Shown here: positions 55,294 through 64,000 of the stretch, piece by piece
Numbering within the stretch: position 1 is the stretch's first letter
How the letters are laid out: the number at the start of each line of letters is the position of its first letter
Source of the DNA: Rhizobium sp. N324
Lineage (GTDB): Bacteria; Pseudomonadota; Alphaproteobacteria; Rhizobiales; Rhizobiaceae
Direction of reading: 5' to 3'
Assembly (NCBI RefSeq): GCF_001664485.1
Contig: NZ_CP013630.1
Span: 3,475,001-3,539,000 of the forward strand
DNA: 64,000 bases
Notes under the pieces: generated by a model
Databases searched by the model: none
What the model saw: the letters and a program-made list of their open reading frames with translations, nothing else
What the model was told of the DNA's origin: nothing
Translations under genes and position numbers: made by a program

Positions 55294-56601
55294 TCACTCC
55301 TCACGGAAGACGTGCTGCATCTGATCGGTCAGCGGCTTCGTGAGATAGGAGATAACCGTCCTGTCGGCGATCTTGATAAAGACTTCAGCCGGCATGCCGG
55401 GATAGAGCTTTATCGACTTCAGCTTGGCGATGCTTTCAGCCTCCGGCTTGACGCGAACGGGATAGTAGCTGATGCCCGTCCGCTCATCCTTGACGATATC
55501 AGGCGCAATCGAAGTGATCTCGCCGCGCACATCGGGCGTCGTGCGCTGATCGAAAGCGCTGAAACGCACATCGACGGACTGGCTGACGTGAAGCTGGTCG
55601 ATATCGCGCGTGGCGACTCTCGCCTCAACTGTCAGATCTTCATTTTCCGGAACGACGAGCATCAAAGTCTCACCCGGATTGACGACGCCATTGACCGTGT
55701 GAATGGAAAGCTCGTGCACGCGCCCGCTGAGCGGCGCGGTAATGTCGAGACGGCGGAGTTGATCGAGCGCAGTTCCGCGGCGCTCTTCATTCTCGGCGAT
55801 CTTCGCCTCAACGTCGGTCAGTTCCTTGGCGATCTCCGAACGGCGATCCTCGTCCAGCTGGATCGACTGGCGATCGATCTCGATCGCCTTGCCTTCGGCC
55901 TCCGCCTTTGCAGCGATTTCCTGGCCGCTGTTGCCCTGAAGGTCGGCGCGGGCGCGCTTGAGCGAATTCAAACGCTGCAACGTCACCAGCCCCTTCTTGT
56001 AGAGCGTATCGACACCCTCGAGTTCCTGTTCGATCAGGCCTAGGGAATCATGGGTCGCGTCGATCTGAACGACCAACCCCTTGATCTGCTCGGCCAGCTG
56101 ATCCTTGCGCGACGCCAGCTGGCTTTTCATCCCGATCAGCGCCGATCTGCGGCTGTCGAACAGCTTCGTCTCGCCGTCGAGCAGATCCCGCGCCGCGGTG
56201 CTGGACGTCAGGTCGCTGATGTTTTCCTGGACATCGAATGTCTCGGCGTCGATCCGTTCGGCCTTCAGGCGGGCACGGCGCGCATAAAGCTGAGCGAGCG
56301 TACTCTCGACAATCGAGAGCTGTGCCTTTGTCGTCGTGCCATCAAGCCGTATCAGGACTTGTCCAGCCGTCACATGGTCATTTTCGGAGACCAGCAGTTT
56401 CGACACGATACCACCGGTCAGGTGCTGGATCTTCTTGACATCGCCGTTGACGACGACAACGCCTTCGCCGATGACAGCGCTCGAAAGCTCCGTGGTTGCC
56501 GCCCAACCGCCGATGCCGCAAACGAGAGCTATCGCCAAGGCACCGACAAGGGCGACATGGCGATTGAGGGAGCGTTTCGATTCACTGATGACCTTACTCA
56601 C
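55294..56601 (-). CDS. prsE: Type I secretion membrane-fusion protein PrsE
   Basis: 435 residues of the HlyD/PrtE family: a short cytosolic N-terminus, one membrane segment (ALVGALAIALVCGIGGWAAT), a biotinyl-lipoyl hairpin with GIVSKLLVSENDHVTAGQVLIRL, long coiled coils (~100-280), and LEVPENED-type C-terminal beta domain (LMLVVPENEDLTVEARV). The GTG start has GGAGGT 7 nt upstream. It lies 15 bp after prsD; PrsDE exports EPS glycanases and Rap proteins in R. leguminosarum. Confidence 0.92.
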   Translation of the reverse strand: MSKVISESKRSLNRHVALVGALAIALVCGIGGWAATTELSSAVIGEGVVVVNGDVKKIQHLTGGIVSKLLVSENDHVTAGQVLIRLDGTTTKAQLSIVESTLAQLYARRARLKAERIDAETFDVQENISDLTSSTAARDLLDGETKLFDSRRSALIGMKSQLASRKDQLAEQIKGLVVQIDATHDSLGLIEQELEGVDTLYKKGLVTLQRLNSLKRARADLQGNSGQEIAAKAEAEGKAIEIDRQSIQLDEDRRSEIAKELTDVEAKIAENEERRGTALDQLRRLDITAPLSGRVHELSIHTVNGVVNPGETLMLVVPENEDLTVEARVATRDIDQLHVSQSVDVRFSAFDQRTTPDVRGEITSIAPDIVKDERTGISYYPVRVKPEAESIAKLKSIKLYPGMPAEVFIKIADRTVISYLTKPLTDQMQHVFREE

Positions 56602-56616
56602 AATCTTACCTCCGGC

Positions 56617-58386
56617 CTATTCAGCCGCATTTATGCCGTCGACAACGACTTTGAGCTGAGCCACGCGCTCGGCAATGGGCGTACGCGGCGCCGCGTCCGG
56701 CCGGCTGACCCGTGCCAGAACTTCCTCCTTCGGACCGAATGCGATCATCCGTCCGTCCTGCATCATCAGCACGAAGTCGCAGACCGCCAGAACCCCGGAC
56801 CGATGCGCGATGACGACGACGATGCCGCCGCGTGCACGCACGCTCATGATCGCGGCACTCAGCGCCCGCTCGCCCTCTTCGTCGAGATTGGAATTCGGCT
56901 CGTCGAGCACGACGAGGAAGGGCTCGCCGTAGAGCGCTCTTGCAAGCGCGATACGCTGTCTCTGGCCGGCCGAAAGCGCGGCCCCCCCTTCCCCGATTTC
57001 GGTTTCGTAACCGTTCGGCAGGCGAAGAATGAGATCATGAACACGCGCAGCCCGCGCCGCGGCAACCACCGCCTCGGGCGACATGTCCTTGGCGAAACGG
57101 CAGATATTCTGGGCGACGGTTCCTGAGAACAATTCCACGTCCTGCGGGAGATAGCCGATATGCCGGCCAAGCGCGTCGCCATCCCACTGGTCGAGTGCCG
57201 CGCCATCGAGGCGAATGGATCCCCGGGCGGTCGGCCAGATGCCCATCATCGCCCGCGCCAAGGACGACTTGCCCGAGGCGCTGTAACCGATGACCCCGAG
57301 GGCGCTACCCGCTCTCAGCCCGAAGCTGACATCGGAAATGACCAGGCGTTGACCCGCCGGCGGCCCGCTTGCCAGCCCCTCGACCGTAACCTGCTTGGAA
57401 GGCGGCGCCAGCGCGAGCGGAGCGGGAATTTCCGGAATGGTCTTCAACAGGTTCGCAAGCCGTGCCCAGCTTTGCTGAGCGGAAACGAAACCGCGCCAAT
57501 TTCCGATTGCTGCTTCCACAGGCGCCAGAGCGCGAGACGTCAGGATCGAGCCCGCGATGATAATGCCTGAGGAGGCCTGTCCTTGGATGACCAGGATCGC
57601 GCCGGTCGCCAGCGTTCCCGACTGCAGGGCAATACGGAATATCTTCGACAGGGTGGCATATCCGTTCCCAACATCCGAGGCCTGCCGAGTGATGAGCCGG
57701 TATTCGCCGTTCTTGCGGTCCCAGATTTCAGCCATGGTGCCTGCCATGCCCATTGCGTGAATGACCTCGGAGTTGCGGATCGAGGTCTGCGCAAAGGCAT
57801 TGCGCATATTGGCGGCTTCGGATTGCTGTTTTGATAGCGTCCGCGTCCCCTGGTTGGTCAGGAACGTCAGGATGGCGAGAACCAGCGATCCACCGATCGC
57901 GATATAGCCGATCGCCGGATGAAACAGGAAGCAGATTACGATATAGAAGGGAAGCCAGGGCAGATCGAACATCGCCGTCGGCCCCATGCCGGACAGGAAG
58001 GTTCTTATCTGGTCGAAGTCGCGCAACGGCTGAAGCCCGTCGCCGCCGATTTTGACCTTCAGCGGCGCCTTGATGAGCGCCCGGAATACGCGTCCATTCA
58101 CCATCTCGTCGAGAGCACCGGCAACGCGCACCAGCATTCTGCTGCGGAGAACTTCAAAGGCGCCCTGAAAGGCGTAAAGAGCGAGCGCAAGAATCGCCAA
58201 CGCAGCCAGCGTCGGTATGCTTTTGCTGGGGATGACTCGGTCATACACCTCAAGCATGAAAAACGAGCTGGTAAGATAGAGAATATTGATAAGCGCGCTT
58301 GCTATGCCAATGAAGATGAGCCCCCCCTTGCACTTTCGCAAGGCTTTGGACGGCTCACTGGCATCAGTCGCTGAACTCTGAAACAC
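56617..58386 (-). CDS. prsD: Type I secretion ABC transporter PrsD
   Basis: 589 residues: five to six membrane segments (about 25-310), then an ABC domain with Walker A GYSASGKSSLARAMMG, signature LSAGQRQRIALARALYG and Walker B LVVLDEPNSNLDEEG. It lacks the N-terminal C39 peptidase domain, as in PrtD-type transporters of uncleaved C-terminal signals. The start is GTG with GAGAGGA upstream. First gene of prsDE. Confidence 0.92.
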   Translation of the reverse strand: MFQSSATDASEPSKALRKCKGGLIFIGIASALINILYLTSSFFMLEVYDRVIPSKSIPTLAALAILALALYAFQGAFEVLRSRMLVRVAGALDEMVNGRVFRALIKAPLKVKIGGDGLQPLRDFDQIRTFLSGMGPTAMFDLPWLPFYIVICFLFHPAIGYIAIGGSLVLAILTFLTNQGTRTLSKQQSEAANMRNAFAQTSIRNSEVIHAMGMAGTMAEIWDRKNGEYRLITRQASDVGNGYATLSKIFRIALQSGTLATGAILVIQGQASSGIIIAGSILTSRALAPVEAAIGNWRGFVSAQQSWARLANLLKTIPEIPAPLALAPPSKQVTVEGLASGPPAGQRLVISDVSFGLRAGSALGVIGYSASGKSSLARAMMGIWPTARGSIRLDGAALDQWDGDALGRHIGYLPQDVELFSGTVAQNICRFAKDMSPEAVVAAARAARVHDLILRLPNGYETEIGEGGAALSAGQRQRIALARALYGEPFLVVLDEPNSNLDEEGERALSAAIMSVRARGGIVVVIAHRSGVLAVCDFVLMMQDGRMIAFGPKEEVLARVSRPDAAPRTPIAERVAQLKVVVDGINAAE

Positions 58387-58877
58387 GAATTAAATCCTCT
58401 CCTACCGCATCGCATACAGGTAAATAAGCCTGCGTACATCGCAGCTACGGGTCTATCAAGCCCGAACAATGACACAGCTGCTTGGGAACATCGAGATCCG
58501 GTGCCGAACCCCGCTGACAAGACCAAAGCCTATTACATGAATCCCACTGAAAAATGACCGAAAATTCCTATTTATAGCGAGCGATTTCAGGGGCTCTAGC
58601 TTAACGCTACGCTAACTATACCGGCCTAAGCAAGTGAAAACCACGAACCGCCCAATAACGGCTCAAAGCGATGAACATGACACGCGCACAGACGCGAGAT
58701 TTACTGGGGCATTAACTATAAATTCAGTCTATAGTTTGTTCTGATTATGACCGGGCGGACATATTTGTCATCCGCCATCTCCACTTTCCACAGCCTGCAG
58801 CATTCATCAACATTGGAAGTCAGGCAACGTCAGCCTGAAAAGCCCTCCGACTGACGCTGTCTCAGCATTGGCTTGCC
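58387..58877. promoter_or_regulatory. prsD upstream region with inverted repeat
   Basis: 490 bp between prsD and the glycanase gene, both on the minus strand. It contains AACTATA (58714-58720) facing TATAGTT (58730-58736) with a 9-nt spacer, a LysR-type-like symmetric site. No protein gene is recognised. The prsDE promoter should lie in the left half (near 58400-58620). Confidence 0.5.
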
Positions 58878-60503
58878 TCACACCAACAGGTGCGAGGCGT
58901 GGCTGGAGTGAAATGCATCGACATTGATGTAGATACCCAGCGAGTCCGTGTCGATGTGCGAAGCGCCGTCGGAAATTTTGTATTGGAAGGATTCGCTGAC
59001 GTTCCCGCTGAGGCCGGCGAGTTTCGCCGCGTCCACGGTGTAGGTGTAATCGCCATCACTCTCGATATGGATGACCCCATATTTCCCGGTGACCGTCAGC
59101 CCGTACTTATCCACGGCGCTGTCGCCAAAGCGGCGGAGCAGCACATGTCCGTTGGCAGCACTGTCATTGTCGAGAAGGTTTCCATGATATGCGCTGCCGG
59201 TATCGGCCGAAATCTTCAAGTTGTCACGGACAGCGACAATTTTCGGCGCCGCGACTGTGGGCACGGTCGCGACCGGGGTTTCGGTCGTAGGCGCCGGGGA
59301 GGCTATCTGCGGCTGCGCCGGGACTTCCGCGGGATGTTCGATGACCGGTACGGCAGGCGTCTGCTCGTGGCTCGGTGACGTATCGCCACTCGTGCTGCCG
59401 GCGGCGCTGTCGAGTTCGGCCTGCGCTTGCTCGAAGGTCTTGTTGTCGCCGACAAAGAACGTGTTTTGCGCAGCGATTATCGCCGGCATCGTCAGGGTCG
59501 ATACATCGCTGTCGATAATATTGTCATAGAAAGAACCCGATGCAGGCCGGTCGACCTTAAGCGCCGAAGACGATAGGTCGTCAAAGACATTGTCATGAAC
59601 ATCGATATTCTCGCGAACATAAAGCGGATTGCCGGCGGCGCTGACCAGAACCCCATACACCCCGTCATGAATATAATTTCCGCTAATGTCGTAGTTCTTC
59701 GCGTCGCCCTGATCGCCCAGGCCGATGCCGTAGGACCAGCTGTAGCCGCCATATCCCGAAATGTTGTTGTCGTGGATGGCGATATTGGTGCCCGCCTGTG
59801 CGCTCAACCCGAAACCGCCGCCGACGAGCGTGTTGCCCTCGACCAGCGCATCCTGAGCGCGGATCAGCACGAGGACGCCCTTGGCGCTATTGGTTTGCGT
59901 TTGCTCCAGATGATTGTCCTTGACGAGAATGTTGCGGCTGTCGTTGAGCTGAATGGCGTCCGCCGCGCTGCCCTGGCTGTTGGTGACGGTGTTGTTGATC
60001 AGGGTGACGCCGTTGACCTTGTCCATCCAGATCCCGTCGGAATGGACACCGGTCAGCCTGCTGTTTTCGATGGTAATGTTCTGGCTGCTTTGGAAGCTGA
60101 CAGATCCGGGCTTTCCGGCGAGGCCGGTATTCGTCACCTCGACATTGCGCACGACCCAGTTGGAGACATTCCCTGCATATATCGCGTTCGCTCCAGTATC
60201 GGCGATCTTGATATTCTCGATAACGATATTCGAAGCCTTGGAACCATGGATGCCGTCATTGCTGCTGTGAATGACCGGCGCGTCACCGAGACCGTAGCTG
60301 CCAATGGTGATCGGAGCCGTGACGCTTCCGGAGTATTTCAAGTCGAATTGTTCATTAAACACGCTGCCGGCGGCGAGCAGCACACTGTCGCCGGGGTTCA
60401 GCCTCAAGGATTCGACCGCTGACAAGGTCGCGAAAGCCGAGCTCTCCGTAGTTCCGTTATTGTGGTCGGACCCTGTCGCTGAATTCACGTAGTAGACGGT
60501 CAT
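58878..60503 (-). CDS. plyA: PlyA-like EPS glycanase: beta-helix plus cadherin-like C-terminal domain
   Basis: 541 residues without an N-terminal signal peptide. Residues ~1-345 are a right-handed parallel beta-helix (repeated NxxNNTVTNS / NNISGYG patterns; VYYVNSATGSDHNNGT start). A Pro/Thr-rich linker (~365-425) leads to a ~115-residue cadherin-like domain (GNLLDNDSAANGHVLLRRF; YGVIHIESDGDYTYTV). The same domain occurs twice in the RapA2-like protein next door. Such proteins leave by PrsDE, bind EPS and cut it. GGGGGAG is 9 nt before the ATG. The symbol is by family and locus. Confidence 0.85.
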   Translation of the reverse strand: MTVYYVNSATGSDHNNGTTESSAFATLSAVESLRLNPGDSVLLAAGSVFNEQFDLKYSGSVTAPITIGSYGLGDAPVIHSSNDGIHGSKASNIVIENIKIADTGANAIYAGNVSNWVVRNVEVTNTGLAGKPGSVSFQSSQNITIENSRLTGVHSDGIWMDKVNGVTLINNTVTNSQGSAADAIQLNDSRNILVKDNHLEQTQTNSAKGVLVLIRAQDALVEGNTLVGGGFGLSAQAGTNIAIHDNNISGYGGYSWSYGIGLGDQGDAKNYDISGNYIHDGVYGVLVSAAGNPLYVRENIDVHDNVFDDLSSSALKVDRPASGSFYDNIIDSDVSTLTMPAIIAAQNTFFVGDNKTFEQAQAELDSAAGSTSGDTSPSHEQTPAVPVIEHPAEVPAQPQIASPAPTTETPVATVPTVAAPKIVAVRDNLKISADTGSAYHGNLLDNDSAANGHVLLRRFGDSAVDKYGLTVTGKYGVIHIESDGDYTYTVDAAKLAGLSGNVSESFQYKISDGASHIDTDSLGIYINVDAFHSSHASHLLV

Positions 60504-61190
60504 GCTTTGATCTCCCCCAGCTAATGGAAATCTTCTAAGCGCGCCTCTCTCTCCGTCAGCTAAAATGAAACACTAAAATTCTTTCTATCTGTCGATATTC
60601 TTGATCGCCGGGCGTACTTTCTTCGTCCTCGGGTATTTTTCATGGCGTTAAAGTTGCAACGCACAACAACAATGTATTTTTACTAGAATGCCGGTTCGAT
60701 GGCAGTCCATTTTTCGTAACCGGCGGATTGTCGTGACCATGTCGTTACAACTGTGAAGTTTGTCCCTCGGCGTATCCGACAATGGAAATGACAATGACGA
60801 ACCTAATAGGATATGAGATAGGCTATCGAGATAACACGCCAAATTGACCAAAAGACATTGCTAGCCCAATGTGATTATTTGACAATTTCATCTGAGTGGA
60901 AGTGACTTCCCTGTATTCCTATTGATTGCTTCCGAATAAAACTTCTTACATTATGAAGAAATATGCTCAATCGTATGACACGCTGCGTATTCACTTATTA
61001 TTAAAGTGACAATCTTTCGGCGCCCCCTCCAATTACCACGATTGTATGTGTGCCATTATTGCACACGCGGCACTCTAATGTTCATCTTACGTTAATCTCA
61101 GCCTTGACTCTCTGTCTTAATATATCCTTAATCGCACCCGTCGCTAAGGTTAAAATTGGCCAGCGAAGATCAATTCAAGGAGAGACAACA
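60504..61190. promoter_or_regulatory. Divergent promoter region of plyA and rapA2
   Basis: 687 bp without a recognisable gene. On the rapA2 side, TTGACT (61104-61109) and CTTAAT 17 bp later form a plausible promoter about 60 bp before the ATG. The region is AT-rich near 60840-61010. A shared regulator for the two PrsDE cargo genes could bind here; none is visible. Confidence 0.5.
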
Positions 61191-61901
61191 ATGGCTATTC
61201 ACGCAACCGACGATACTGCCACATTTCTGGAAACCGACGTCATCTCGGGAAATCTGCTGAGCAACGATTCATCTGACAACGGTCACCTATTCCTTCGCGC
61301 ATTCGATCAGCAGAGCGTCGGCGCCAAGCAAGGCAACAGCCAGATTACTGAAATCCAAGGCGACTACGGCACCTTTTTCGTCAAGCCGGACGGCAGCTAC
61401 ACCTATGTTCTGAGCGATGCTGCCAAGGTGAACTTCACCAATGGTGAATTGCTCCAGGAAAAGGTCTCGTACAAGATCTCCGACGGCAGCGGTCATACCG
61501 ATGTCGGCCTGTTCACCCTGAATATTCAGGGCGTAACCCAGGTCAAGCCGATCGCCGTCGACGACCACTACAGCTTCAATGAAGGCAGCCCCATTGCCGG
61601 CAATGCGCTCGACAACGACATCCCCGGCGATAATGGACATCTCTTCCTCCGTCAGTTCGCCGGCACGAACGTGAACGGCAACCCGAGCGCAACGACCGAC
61701 GTCGCCGGGACCTACGGCACCTTCCATGTCAAGGCCGATGGCTCATTCACTTATGATCTGGCGGCAGATATCGCTCCCGGCGATCACGTCACGGAAACCA
61801 TCCAGTATTACAAGATTTCCGACGGCCAAGGTCATACCGATGCCGGCGTTCTGACGCTCAATATCACGGGCACGGATTTCGTCTCGGGCGCCAGCGTCTG
61901 A
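61191..61901 (+). CDS. rapA2: RapA2-like secreted adhesin/lectin (two cadherin-like domains)
   Basis: 236 residues and no signal peptide. Two copies (about 5-115 and 120-232) of a cadherin-like (CHDL) domain: ISGNLLSNDSSDNGHLFLRAF then GDYGTFFVKPDGSYTYVL; and IAGNALDNDIPGDNGHLFLRQF then GTYGTFHVKADGSFTYDL. The Asp/Asn-rich loops (NDSSDNG, DNDIPGDNG) fit calcium binding. RapA2 of R. leguminosarum is a PrsDE-exported, calcium-dependent lectin that binds the acidic EPS. AAGGAGAG precedes the ATG at 61191. Confidence 0.88.
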   Translation: MAIHATDDTATFLETDVISGNLLSNDSSDNGHLFLRAFDQQSVGAKQGNSQITEIQGDYGTFFVKPDGSYTYVLSDAAKVNFTNGELLQEKVSYKISDGSGHTDVGLFTLNIQGVTQVKPIAVDDHYSFNEGSPIAGNALDNDIPGDNGHLFLRQFAGTNVNGNPSATTDVAGTYGTFHVKADGSFTYDLAADIAPGDHVTETIQYYKISDGQGHTDAGVLTLNITGTDFVSGASV

Positions 61902-61923
61902 TCGTCCAGCAGCCGATCAATCC

Positions 61924-61956
61924 ACAACGCCCGCCGCCCCAAGCAGCGGGCGTTGT
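61924..61956. terminator. Hairpin terminator between converging genes
   Basis: ACAACGCCCGC (61924-61934) pairs perfectly with GCGGGCGTTGT (61946-61956), 11 bp with an 11-nt loop, between rapA2 and the minus-strand gene ending at 62019. The T-run is weak. Confidence 0.7.
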
Positions 61957-62018
61957 CGCCTATCGCGCTTGCATCCGACCGTCTTGAGTCTGGACCGTCC
62001 TCGGAAATCTGCCGACGG

Positions 62019-62723
62019 TTACTTGCCGCAACGCTGCCGAAACCGCGCTGTCACGCCGTCCCCGGCGCCTGCCCAGCTTCGATCGAAGATGGGGCGGAGT
62101 TGCGGGCTGATCTCTTTTATGGTGGCGTTGACCCTGCAACGGTCACCGAGTTTCAGCATCGTCGTGAGATCGCTATCGAGCGCAATCTTTGCCGCCGAAA
62201 GCGTTGCATTGGTGAAATCGTTCCAGAAATAAAACCGAGTCAAAATCATCGACTCGTCGTGAGGCGCAAGAGCGACAGCACGCTTCATCATTCCCGCAAT
62301 CGAAAGCGGCTCTTCCGCGATGATCGACTGAACAGCGGCCAGACGAAGCCAAAAATTGCTGTTTGTCGGCATGCAGGAGAGTGCATATTGCAGATAATTG
62401 CGGGCGCTCGATGCGGCAGCAACCCAGGCATCGTAGTTGACACTGACATTCTGTCGATCGAGTTGCGCCAGTACCAGCGTCACACCGGCGGCGACGATAT
62501 CGGATCGGCAATAATGTCCGTCAACCACGTCGGCACTGCGCGACGCATATCTGGCCACCACATCATCGGCGACGGTCTCGCCGCGCTCGATCCTCTCGGC
62601 GACGATCGAGATGCTGGCCGTTCTGATCGAAGCATAGAGCTCTCGCCCGGCCAGCACCACAAAGACGACGGTGACGATAACGAAAGCGATCCTGGTGACC
62701 GAAACGACCCGGCGTTCGAACAT
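62019..62723 (-). CDS. Membrane-anchored protein of unknown function coupled to pssP
   Basis: 234 residues: one N-terminal membrane segment (RIAFVIVTVVFVVLAGREL), then a mainly helical periplasmic part with TPR-like stretches (ARNYLQYALSCMPTNSNFWLRLAAV; MMKRAVALAPHDESMIL) and four cysteines (HYCRSD, LSCMPT, DRCRVN, RQRCGK). The start overlaps the pssP stop (ATGA), so the two are co-translated. It could help PssP in EPS polymerisation or export. I do not recognise a named family. Confidence 0.7.
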   Translation of the reverse strand: MFERRVVSVTRIAFVIVTVVFVVLAGRELYASIRTASISIVAERIERGETVADDVVARYASRSADVVDGHYCRSDIVAAGVTLVLAQLDRQNVSVNYDAWVAAASSARNYLQYALSCMPTNSNFWLRLAAVQSIIAEEPLSIAGMMKRAVALAPHDESMILTRFYFWNDFTNATLSAAKIALDSDLTTMLKLGDRCRVNATIKEISPQLRPIFDRSWAGAGDGVTARFRQRCGK

Positions 62724-64000
62724 CAGCTTTCGGTATAGTATCGCGAATAACGCTTATAATAATATTCGCTGGAGCCGAATGTCCGGTAAAGCTTCATCTG
62801 CGACGGATCGACCTTGGTCAATATAGCGCCGACGCATTTCGCATAGAGTTCCGGCTCTGACAACAGCGTCGACTGCACGACCTTGCGCGAGGTCTTTCCC
62901 CACTCGATGACGAAAACCACCGCATCGAGCTTAGAGTTGATGGCGCGCGCATCCACGACCGGCGCCAGGGGCGGCAGGTCGACGATAATGTAATCGAAGC
63001 TTTGACGCGCCACTTCAAGAAGCTGATCCATGCCACGCGATGCAAGCAACTCCGACGAATGCGGGACACGATACCGCGCAACCGTCGGCAGAAATGCCAG
63101 CTTGGTTTTGGGATCGAGAAGGATCAGATCCTTGAGCGGGCGGCCATCGACGATCGCCTCGAGCAAGCCGGCCTCGGCATGGCGGCCGATTGCCCGGGTC
63201 GCGCCGGGATTGCGCATGTCGCCGTCGATAAGCAGGCAGCGAGCGCCCTGCATTGCCAGAAGCTTGGCAAAATTGATGGAGGTCGTCGACTTGCCCTCGC
63301 CGGGCAAGCTCGACACTACGCCGATGACCTTGCAGCGCTGATCGGCTGCGCTGAGGTCGATCGCAATCTTGGCGCTTCGAAGCGTCTCGGCAAACGCCGA
63401 GAGCGGGTGCTCCTCGACATAGGTCGTGGTCTTGCTGCCCCTGGCGATGCTTCGCGGATTGCTGGGATCGACGAGCGTCGGATCATCGACGTTATCGTCA
63501 ACCAGCGGCATGACGCCGAGCGATTCGACATCGAGCACTTCCTTGACGTCGTCGCCAGTGCGGAAGAACCGATCCCGGAATTCTCGGAAAGCGCCTATGC
63601 CGCTTCCGACCGCACATCCGAGGAACATCGCAAAGGCGACGACAAGAGCTCTCTTCGGAGCACTCGGCTTCGTCGGGGTCTCCGCCATCGTGATGATGCG
63701 CGCAGCGGTAATCGGGAAGCTCTGCTGCTGAATGGCTTCCTGGTAGCGTGTCAGGAAGCTCTGATAGAGATTCTTGTAGGTATCGCGCGTGCGCTCGAGC
63801 TCGCGAACCTGGACCTGTGTTTCGCCGGCCGTCGCGGCAACGCCGGTCGCCTTCGTGACACTGTCACGCAAAGAATTTTCCCGCGACTGTGCAACCTGCA
63901 GCTCGCTTTGATAGCTCTCGGCGATGCGGTTCAACTCATCGAACATGAGTCTCTTATATTCTTCCATCTCCGCACGAAGCCGAACCGCCTGGACGTGATC
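62723..64000 (-). CDS. pssP: EPS co-polymerase/tyrosine autokinase PssP (Wzc/ExoP-like), 5' part beyond window
   Basis: At least 425 residues visible; the frame is open to the window's right edge, so the N-terminal Wzz part is missing. Visible: periplasmic coiled coil, Pro-rich second membrane region (KPSAPKRALVVAFAMFLGCAVG), then a BY-kinase domain with Walker A SSLPGEGKSTTSINFAKL, Walker A' CLLIDGDMRNPGA, Walker B DYIIVDLPPLAPVVDA and a C-terminal tyrosine cluster (SSEYYYKRYSRYYTES). It controls EPS chain length and polymerisation through cycles of tyrosine phosphorylation. Confidence 0.92.
   Translation of the reverse strand, partial: DHVQAVRLRAEMEEYKRLMFDELNRIAESYQSELQVAQSRENSLRDSVTKATGVAATAGETQVQVRELERTRDTYKNLYQSFLTRYQEAIQQQSFPITAARIITMAETPTKPSAPKRALVVAFAMFLGCAVGSGIGAFREFRDRFFRTGDDVKEVLDVESLGVMPLVDDNVDDPTLVDPSNPRSIARGSKTTTYVEEHPLSAFAETLRSAKIAIDLSAADQRCKVIGVVSSLPGEGKSTTSINFAKLLAMQGARCLLIDGDMRNPGATRAIGRHAEAGLLEAIVDGRPLKDLILLDPKTKLAFLPTVARYRVPHSSELLASRGMDQLLEVARQSFDYIIVDLPPLAPVVDARAINSKLDAVVFVIEWGKTSRKVVQSTLLSEPELYAKCVGAILTKVDPSQMKLYRTFGSSEYYYKRYSRYYTES

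Noticed and set aside
58714..58736. Nod box
   Set aside because: The inverted repeat lacks the length and ATC-N9-GAT arrangement of nod boxes, and no nodulation genes are present.

Overview
The window looks like a chromosomal segment of a fast-growing Rhizobium of the leguminosarum/etli group. The case rests on high GC with strong GC3 bias, a Pss-type acidic exopolysaccharide (EPS) cluster (pssRMLK, pssCDE, prsDE, a PlyA-like glycanase, a RapA2-like lectin, a PssP-like co-polymerase), a YcaO/TfuA pair, CUT2 sugar transporters with half-size ATPases, and palindromic intergenic elements of rhizobial type. Gene names come from recognising motifs and gene order by eye; no database search was run.

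Layout. 1-651: intergenic DNA with a two-copy ~218 bp element bounded by inverted repeats. 637-5616: xylose uptake, with a ROK repressor divergent from xylF-xylH-xylG and a perfect 19-bp palindrome between them. 5758-5834: tRNA-Arg(CCG), followed by an accessory stretch to about 18.3 kb. That stretch holds the remnant of a cyclic-nucleotide-gated channel, two paralogous LysR/oxidoreductase modules plus an SDR, a TPR-type gene cleanly split by an IS3-family element, and small secreted or membrane proteins. 18320-22472: a second sugar ABC transporter split over two divergent units with an epimerase. 22474-24698: a classical divergent ampR-ampC pair. 24964-34957: a surface-polysaccharide locus with a UDP-glucuronate-decarboxylase-like enzyme, an ABC-2 exporter (wzm/wzt), three GT2 glycosyltransferases and a 1013-residue GT2/methyltransferase/deacetylase fusion. 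34958-36617: AT-rich DNA without a convincing gene but with a strong intrinsic terminator.

37416-41132 is the most unusual part. It is a compact minus-strand unit of methyltransferase, PraR-like XRE regulator, a tiny ORF, YcaO, TfuA and a small helical protein. This is the make-up expected of a peptide- or protein-thioamidation (RiPP-like) system, and its substrate is not obvious.

43134-64000 is the EPS region: GH10 glycanase, GT4, acetyltransferase, two pyruvyltransferases flanking a Wzx flippase, four GT2 enzymes, PssD/PssE, an SGNH esterase, the PrsDE type I exporter, a beta-helix glycanase and a RapA2-like lectin (both likely PrsDE cargo), an unknown protein, and the PssP-like tyrosine kinase running off the right edge. 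Together these genes would assemble a decorated (pyruvylated, acylated) repeat unit, flip it, control chain length, and export enzymes that trim and bind the polymer.
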